From an uncultured Oscillospiraceae bacterium (GTDB lineage Bacteria > Bacillota > Clostridia > Oscillospirales > Oscillospiraceae), in the NCBI GenBank assembly GCA_910587255.1, contig CAJUKT010000073.1:34876-98875 (forward strand): a stretch of 64,000 nt of DNA. The letters run 5' to 3'. The notes beneath the pieces were generated by a model. It searched no databases. It saw nothing but the letters and a program-made list of their open reading frames with translations, and had not been told where the DNA came from. Positions 59,022 to 64,000 of the stretch are shown here, piece after piece. A program made the translations under genes and the position numbers. Every line of letters begins with the position of its first letter. Within the stretch, counting starts at the first letter, position 1.

Positions 59022-62000
59022 ATGAAACACAAGCATTTCAACCGCCTGCTGTCCATGCTGCTGGTGGTGGCTACGCTGTTCGGCATCCTGGCCGTTCCCG
59101 CCAGCGCCGCGACCCTGGGCGACAGCGGCACCGTCACCATCCAACAGGCCGGGTTTGGCAGCTACCTGTCCAAGACCACGGGCGGCACCATCGGCGGCGG
59201 CTACTGGAAGTACACCAGCAACAACGGGCTGACCGGGGCCGCCTACTGCGTCAACCACGGGCTGAAAGGGGTATCCCCCAATAAGGCCCTGACGGTGCAG
59301 GAGTACAATCGCAACCCGCAGACGATGGGTGTGTTCGCCAGCGGCTACCCCAACCGCACGTTGGAGCAGTTTAAGGAACTGCACCAGGACGATGTGCGGG
59401 GCGTGAACGCACTGACGGAGGACGAGTACAAATACGCGACCCAGGCGGCGATTTGGGCCTCCTGCGGCCAGCTTGCCGTCCCAGGCACGTCCTTTACGGC
59501 AGGCCGTGAAACCCTGGCCGTGCCCACCTCGGACGCACAGAAAATCCGTATCTTCGACAGTGTGAAAGCCATTTTGAGTTTGTCCCAGCACTGGACAAAA
59601 AGCCTTTACACCGGCTTGTCTCTCCGCGCCGAGGAAAACAAGGACATTCGCGGCGTTGAGGTTATCAACGAGCTTGGTCTGGAGGGCGCGGCCGAGGACG
59701 GCACGGACGGGATCAAGCTGGAGCGGATCAACGGCAGGGAGTATTACACCCGTGTGATCTACCTGGCCTCCGCAACCTCCACATGGATTGACGAGCGCAA
59801 GACCAAGGTGTACTCCACCGACGCCCCCCAGGGCACCATCTTTGTGGCAGAGAACAACTCCCCGCTGGAAACCGTACAGGAGAACGGGGCCACCTGCTAC
59901 CTTGTGGACACCAGCAGGAACCGCAATACCAATCTTAACTCCAACGGCAGCGAGTATTACGGCACGTTCAAGGTCTGCATCCCCGTGGATAACGTCCCCA
60001 CCGAGGGTAACTTCACCATCAAGGCCACAGGGGGCGTGGCGCAGTATAACCTGTTCCTGGCCTATAACCCCTCCGCGTCGGAGCAGTCCTATATCATCTC
60101 CGATCCCGGCTATACCACCCTGGACGCTCAAATCCCCTTTTCGTGGAGCGGCACCGAGGAACCTGACACCGCCAGCCTGCAAGTTATCAAGGCGGGGGCG
60201 GGCGGCGCTCCGCTGGAGGGGGCCGAGTTTACCCTGACCGGCGACCGGGGCACCACCGTCAGCGGCACCACCGACCGCAACGGTCAGATCATTTGGCGCG
60301 ACCTGCCTGCCGATGAAAAATTCACCCTGACGGAGACAGCGGCCCCGGAGGGCTATCAGATTATCGCCCCCATGAACGTCACCCTGACCGCTGGCCGCAC
60401 CTCCTATCTGACCGTAACGGACGATGTGGAGCATGGCTTTACCATCAAGAAGGTGGACGCGCAGAACAAGGGCAGTTTGCAGGGCGCTGTGTTCCGCTTT
60501 GAGCAGATCGACGGCTCCTATATGACCACCGGCACCACCGGCTTTGACGGCACCATCTCCTTTGAGGGGGACGAGCTGCCCTACGGATCGTACCGCATCA
60601 CGGAACAGTCCCCGCCCCAGGGCTATGTGAAGTCCTCCCGTGTGGAAACGGTGGAATGGGACGGCACCAAGGATGTGACCATCACCTGGGAGAACGTGCG
60701 GGACATCAGCCTGACCATTTTGAAGGTGGACGAGCAGACCGGCGTTTCCCTTCCTAACGCCACCTTTGATGTGTACGCAGACGGCAAGCTGATTACCTCC
60801 GTCACCACCAACGATGACGGCGAGGCCCGCGTGACCGGCATCAGGAAAGAAGCCTATATTGAGATCGTGGAAACCGCCGCCCCCGCTGGCTATGTGCTGG
60901 ACAAGACCCCCCACGGCATCCACATTGACCCCTACGACCCCGCCGTGGAGGACGACCCCGTGCTGACCGTCACCAACCGGGCGCGGCCCGCCCTGCGTAT
61001 TCTGAAGTACGACCTGACCAGCAACAAGCCCATGCCCGATGTGACCTTTGAGGTATGGCATGACGGCAACCTGTTCGGGGAGTACACCACCAACGCCAGC
61101 GGCGAGATTTTCCTCTATGACCTGGAACCGGGCACCTATTTGGTGAAGGAGATCGCCACGGACGATGCCCATGTGGTGAACAGCACTCCCCAGCAGATCG
61201 AGTTGAAGGCCGGCGACACGCAGACGCGGGAGCTGGTCTTTTTCAATTCGCTGAAACCGGGCATCCATCTTATCAAGGTGGACAGCGTGACCATGAAATC
61301 CCTGCCCAATGTCCGCTTTGAGTTCAAGCTGGTGGGCGGCAGCTACCGGCAGGAGTTTGTGACCGACATCAACGGCGAAATCGACCTCAGTAAGCTGCCC
61401 CCCGGCGCGTATGAAGTCCGGGAGCTGGAGGCCCCGGACGGGTATCTAATTGACGATGCTGTTCGTGTGGTGCAGGTGAACCCGGACGAGAACGCCAATT
61501 TTGTGTTCACCAACACCCCCAAGCCCTCCCTGCGGCTTATCAAGACCAGCTCGGACGGCACCCGGCTGGGCGGGGTGCATTTCCGCATCGCCAGGATTGA
61601 GGACGGCACCCACTACCTTGACCGTATCACCGATGATAACGGCGAAATCAACATTTCCAACCTGGAACCGGGGGTGTACTCCGTCAAGGAAACCGCCACC
61701 GTTGCAGACCACATCCTGGATTTGCAGGAGTACCATGTGGAGCTGTTCGCGGGCCAGACCAGCACCATCACCATTGAGAACCAGAAACGGCCCAACCTGA
61801 TCGTCTACAAAAAGGACGCCGACACCGGCGACCCCATCCCCGGCACCATCTTCACTGTCCGGGCGGCGGACGGCCACAGCGTGGACGAGATCAAGACGGA
61901 CAGCGAGGGCAAGGCCACACTGGACAACCTTCTCCCCGGAGTGTATGAAATCTCCGAGAAGTCCGTCCCGGCCCCCTGGCTCATGGACGCTGACCCCCAG

Positions 62001-64000
62001 CTTGTGACCCTCTATCCCAACCGTGACCATACCGTGTACTTCCAGAACCACAAAAAGCCTACCCTGACCGTGAACAAGGTAGACAGCATCACCGGCAGTC
62101 CCATCAAGGGGGCCAAGTTCGAGGTCTGGTACGGCTCTAATAACACCACCACGGGCGAGTTGAACAGCCTGGGCACCTTCTACTCCGACGCCAACGGTCA
62201 GTTTTTCGTTGACCTGCTGCGGGACGGCTGGTACAAGGTGACGGAGCTGGAACCCGCCGCAGGCTACACCATCAAGCAGCCCGCCACCCAGGAATTTTAT
62301 ATCAAGGGCGGCGAGAGCAAGGTTATCACCTTTGAGAATGTGCCAAAAAACGCCATCATCGTTGAAAAATATGATAGCGTGACCGGCGCGGCCCTGCCCG
62401 GTTGCACGTTCCAGTTGCGGTATCTCGGCGGCACCTCCGGCACGGGCGGCACCGTCATTGGTACGAAAGTCACCGGGAAGAATGGCACCGCCATGTGGAC
62501 GGGGCTGAACCCCGGCGCATATGTGCTGGAGGAGGTGGACGCGGCGGACGGGTACAACATCATCCAGTCCTCCGAAACCATCATGCTGGCCGACAGCGGC
62601 GAACAGAGCGTTGTCACAGTCAGATTTACCAATGCCCCGGACGGCCAACTCCTGATCCGCAAGGTCTGTTCGGTCAACCCCTCCGTTACCTTGCAGAACG
62701 CCGAGTTCAAGGTGATTTATGCGGACGGTACGGTTGTGGGCGACAGCAACGGCGTGTACCGCACCGACGAAAATGGCGAAATCCTCATTACTGGCCTGAC
62801 CCCCGGCAAGAGCGTGGTAGTCACGGAAACCCGCGCCCCCGCCGGATTTATCCTCGACACACAGAGCCAGACCGTACAGATCAAGGAGGGGCGCACGGTG
62901 TCCCTCACTTTTAAGAACCAGCCGAAAGGAGCCATTATCATCCAGAAGCGGGACAGCGCCACCGGCCAGCCCCTCCCCGGCGCAGAGTTCCGCGTGACCA
63001 CCGCCGCAGGGTGCGAGGTTGGTCTGGACGGCGTGATCGGCACGTCTACGCTGACCCAAAACGGCATCTTCACCACGGACGCGCAGGGGGAAATCAAGAT
63101 CACCAATCTGGCCCCCGGCGCTTATGTCATTTCGGAGCTGAAGGCCCCGACCGGCTATGTGATGGACACCGCCAGCACCAATGTGGTTATTGGGCAGGGT
63201 GGCGATACGCAGACCGTTGTTATCAAAAATTCCAAGGCCGGAACACTGGTCATCGACAAACGGGACTCTCTCACTGGCAAGCCGTTGGAGGGCGTCACCT
63301 TCAAAGTCACCACCTCGACGGGCGAGTTCGTACCGGCTGAAAACGGACAGATCAGCAGCAACGGTCTGTATTTTACTGATAAGGACGGCAAAATCACCAT
63401 TAACGGCGTTGTGGGTACGCTGGTGGTGACGGAAACGGCCACCATCCCCGGCTACACCATCGACGAGGCCACCCGGACGCAGACGGTGGTGGTGAACCCC
63501 AACGACACGCAGACCCTCCATTTCACCAACACGCCCAGCACGACTTTGGTGATCGAGAAGTATATCGAGGGCACCACCACGCCGCTGAAAGGCGTCACTT
63601 TCCTTATCACGGACAGCTCCGGCGCGGTGGTGGGCAATTCCAATGGCGAGTTCATCACGGACGAGAATGGCCGCATCGTGCTGAACGACCTCACCCCCGG
63701 CACCACCGTCACCGCACGGGAGGTCAAGACGTTGGAGGGCTATGTCCTGGACGGCTCCCCCAAATCCATCCTTATCAAAACGGGTGAAGTTCAGACCCTC
63801 CGTTTTTACAACCAGAAGCAGGGCACCATTGTGATCCGCAAGCTGGACAAGCAGACCAATGAGCCGCTGGCCGGGGTGGAGTTCCAAATCACCTACTCGG
63901 ACGGCAGCTATCTGGACGATGACTACGGCCACCTGTCCAGCAAGGGACTGTATAAGACGGACGCCAACGGCGAAATCCGCATTTCCGGCGTGGTGGGCAC
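59022..64000 (+). CDS. Giant thioester-domain, Cna_B/SpaA-repeat surface adhesin, 3' end beyond the window
   Basis: The ATG follows AAAGGAGAACCC, and the frame stays open to the last base: at least 1659 residues. A signal peptide (ending PASA) leads to a thioester domain with Cys76 (AAYCVNHG) and Gln141 (TQAAIWAS), the pair that forms a covalent bond to host amines. At least 14 Cna_B/SpaA repeats of ~90-105 residues follow (from about 60174), each with an IxK lysine and most with an ET-type glutamate (TETAAPEGY, VETAAPAGY), the elements of intramolecular isopeptide bonds. It is probably cell-wall anchored beyond the window, by the sortase upstream. Confidence 0.9.
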   Translation, partial: MKHKHFNRLLSMLLVVATLFGILAVPASAATLGDSGTVTIQQAGFGSYLSKTTGGTIGGGYWKYTSNNGLTGAAYCVNHGLKGVSPNKALTVQEYNRNPQTMGVFASGYPNRTLEQFKELHQDDVRGVNALTEDEYKYATQAAIWASCGQLAVPGTSFTAGRETLAVPTSDAQKIRIFDSVKAILSLSQHWTKSLYTGLSLRAEENKDIRGVEVINELGLEGAAEDGTDGIKLERINGREYYTRVIYLASATSTWIDERKTKVYSTDAPQGTIFVAENNSPLETVQENGATCYLVDTSRNRNTNLNSNGSEYYGTFKVCIPVDNVPTEGNFTIKATGGVAQYNLFLAYNPSASEQSYIISDPGYTTLDAQIPFSWSGTEEPDTASLQVIKAGAGGAPLEGAEFTLTGDRGTTVSGTTDRNGQIIWRDLPADEKFTLTETAAPEGYQIIAPMNVTLTAGRTSYLTVTDDVEHGFTIKKVDAQNKGSLQGAVFRFEQIDGSYMTTGTTGFDGTISFEGDELPYGSYRITEQSPPQGYVKSSRVETVEWDGTKDVTITWENVRDISLTILKVDEQTGVSLPNATFDVYADGKLITSVTTNDDGEARVTGIRKEAYIEIVETAAPAGYVLDKTPHGIHIDPYDPAVEDDPVLTVTNRARPALRILKYDLTSNKPMPDVTFEVWHDGNLFGEYTTNASGEIFLYDLEPGTYLVKEIATDDAHVVNSTPQQIELKAGDTQTRELVFFNSLKPGIHLIKVDSVTMKSLPNVRFEFKLVGGSYRQEFVTDINGEIDLSKLPPGAYEVRELEAPDGYLIDDAVRVVQVNPDENANFVFTNTPKPSLRLIKTSSDGTRLGGVHFRIARIEDGTHYLDRITDDNGEINISNLEPGVYSVKETATVADHILDLQEYHVELFAGQTSTITIENQKRPNLIVYKKDADTGDPIPGTIFTVRAADGHSVDEIKTDSEGKATLDNLLPGVYEISEKSVPAPWLMDADPQLVTLYPNRDHTVYFQNHKKPTLTVNKVDSITGSPIKGAKFEVWYGSNNTTTGELNSLGTFYSDANGQFFVDLLRDGWYKVTELEPAAGYTIKQPATQEFYIKGGESKVITFENVPKNAIIVEKYDSVTGAALPGCTFQLRYLGGTSGTGGTVIGTKVTGKNGTAMWTGLNPGAYVLEEVDAADGYNIIQSSETIMLADSGEQSVVTVRFTNAPDGQLLIRKVCSVNPSVTLQNAEFKVIYADGTVVGDSNGVYRTDENGEILITGLTPGKSVVVTETRAPAGFILDTQSQTVQIKEGRTVSLTFKNQPKGAIIIQKRDSATGQPLPGAEFRVTTAAGCEVGLDGVIGTSTLTQNGIFTTDAQGEIKITNLAPGAYVISELKAPTGYVMDTASTNVVIGQGGDTQTVVIKNSKAGTLVIDKRDSLTGKPLEGVTFKVTTSTGEFVPAENGQISSNGLYFTDKDGKITINGVVGTLVVTETATIPGYTIDEATRTQTVVVNPNDTQTLHFTNTPSTTLVIEKYIEGTTTPLKGVTFLITDSSGAVVGNSNGEFITDENGRIVLNDLTPGTTVTAREVKTLEGYVLDGSPKSILIKTGEVQTLRFYNQKQGTIVIRKLDKQTNEPLAGVEFQITYSDGSYLDDDYGHLSSKGLYKTDANGEIRISGVVG
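60174..64000 (+). repeat. Array of at least 14 Cna_B/SpaA modules in the adhesin
   Basis: Module starts, read from the IxK-type strands, are near 60174, 60431, 60709, 60985, 61257, 61522, 61792, 62056, 62350, 62641, 62929, 63240, 63540 and 63820. They differ much in sequence, so the array is old or under diversifying pressure, not a recent tandem expansion. The last is cut by the window end. Confidence 0.85.

Noticed and set aside
61446..63932. An 828-codon minus-strand frame opposite the adhesin (and a 790-codon one at 58896-61268)
   Set aside because: These are shadows of the plus-strand adhesin. The plus frame has a signal peptide, thioester motif and repeats, while the minus frames have no domain and no ribosome site.
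60174..64000. CRISPR-like or tandem DNA repeat in the adhesin region
   Set aside because: The repeats are at protein level with varying sequence and length; there are no identical repeats with unique spacers. No CRISPR array is seen anywhere in the window.

Overview
The window looks like part of the chromosome of a GC-rich, low-oxygen, spore-forming Firmicute, most likely of the Oscillospiraceae (Flavonifractor/Lawsonibacter/Intestinimonas-like). This rests on the conserved murB-rapZ-yvcK-whiA block followed by dnaE, a WalR-WalK-YycH-YycI operon, a SpoVB-type flippase, a CIRCE site at clpB, an FMN riboswitch with RibU, 2-hydroxyacyl-CoA dehydratase activase proteins, and GC-rich genes with strong AGGAGG-type ribosome sites. 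The genus assignment is inference; no rRNA or tRNA gene is present to test it.

Left part (1-9520): a SorC/LsrR-type regulator, cut by the window edge, precedes a compact operon of DhaL, DhaK and an LsrF-like thiolase/aldolase. A DUF1097 membrane protein, a 155-bp MITE-like palindrome and a small VOC-like protein follow. This resembles an autoinducer-2 or small-ketose degradation locus in which a DhaK/DhaL kinase could stand in for LsrK. A GIY-YIG-family protein, a chemotaxis receptor and a NifS-NifU iron-sulfur pair come next.

Middle part (9521-53282): mostly ordinary chromosome. It holds a sirtuin plus CPBP protease, a DUF2975/Cro regulator pair, uridine phosphorylase, and a 2-hydroxyacyl-CoA dehydratase activase system split into two genes with an acetyltransferase between them. 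It continues with asparagine synthetase, exonuclease III, RibU with its FMN riboswitch, a cysteine-rich protein with a possible sporulation-type promoter, murB-rapZ-yvcK-whiA, dnaE, cardiolipin synthase and a secreted C69 dipeptidase. After these come ClpB, SpoVB, the WalRK operon, a DUF815 ATPase, an RNHCP protein behind a leader peptide and hairpin, TtcA, and rplM-rpsI.

Right part (53283-64000): directly after the rpsI terminator the DNA changes character. An AT-rich stretch with two families of direct repeats leads into ParA/ParB and then a row of secreted proteins: a membrane-tethered surface protein, a sortase, a transglutaminase-like protein, and a giant thioester-domain adhesin. The adhesin has at least 14 Cna_B/SpaA repeats and runs off the end of the window. 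I read this as one end of an integrative conjugative element inserted at rpsI and carrying a cell-surface cross-linking module. Integrase, relaxase and type IV secretion genes are not in the window, so this is inference.
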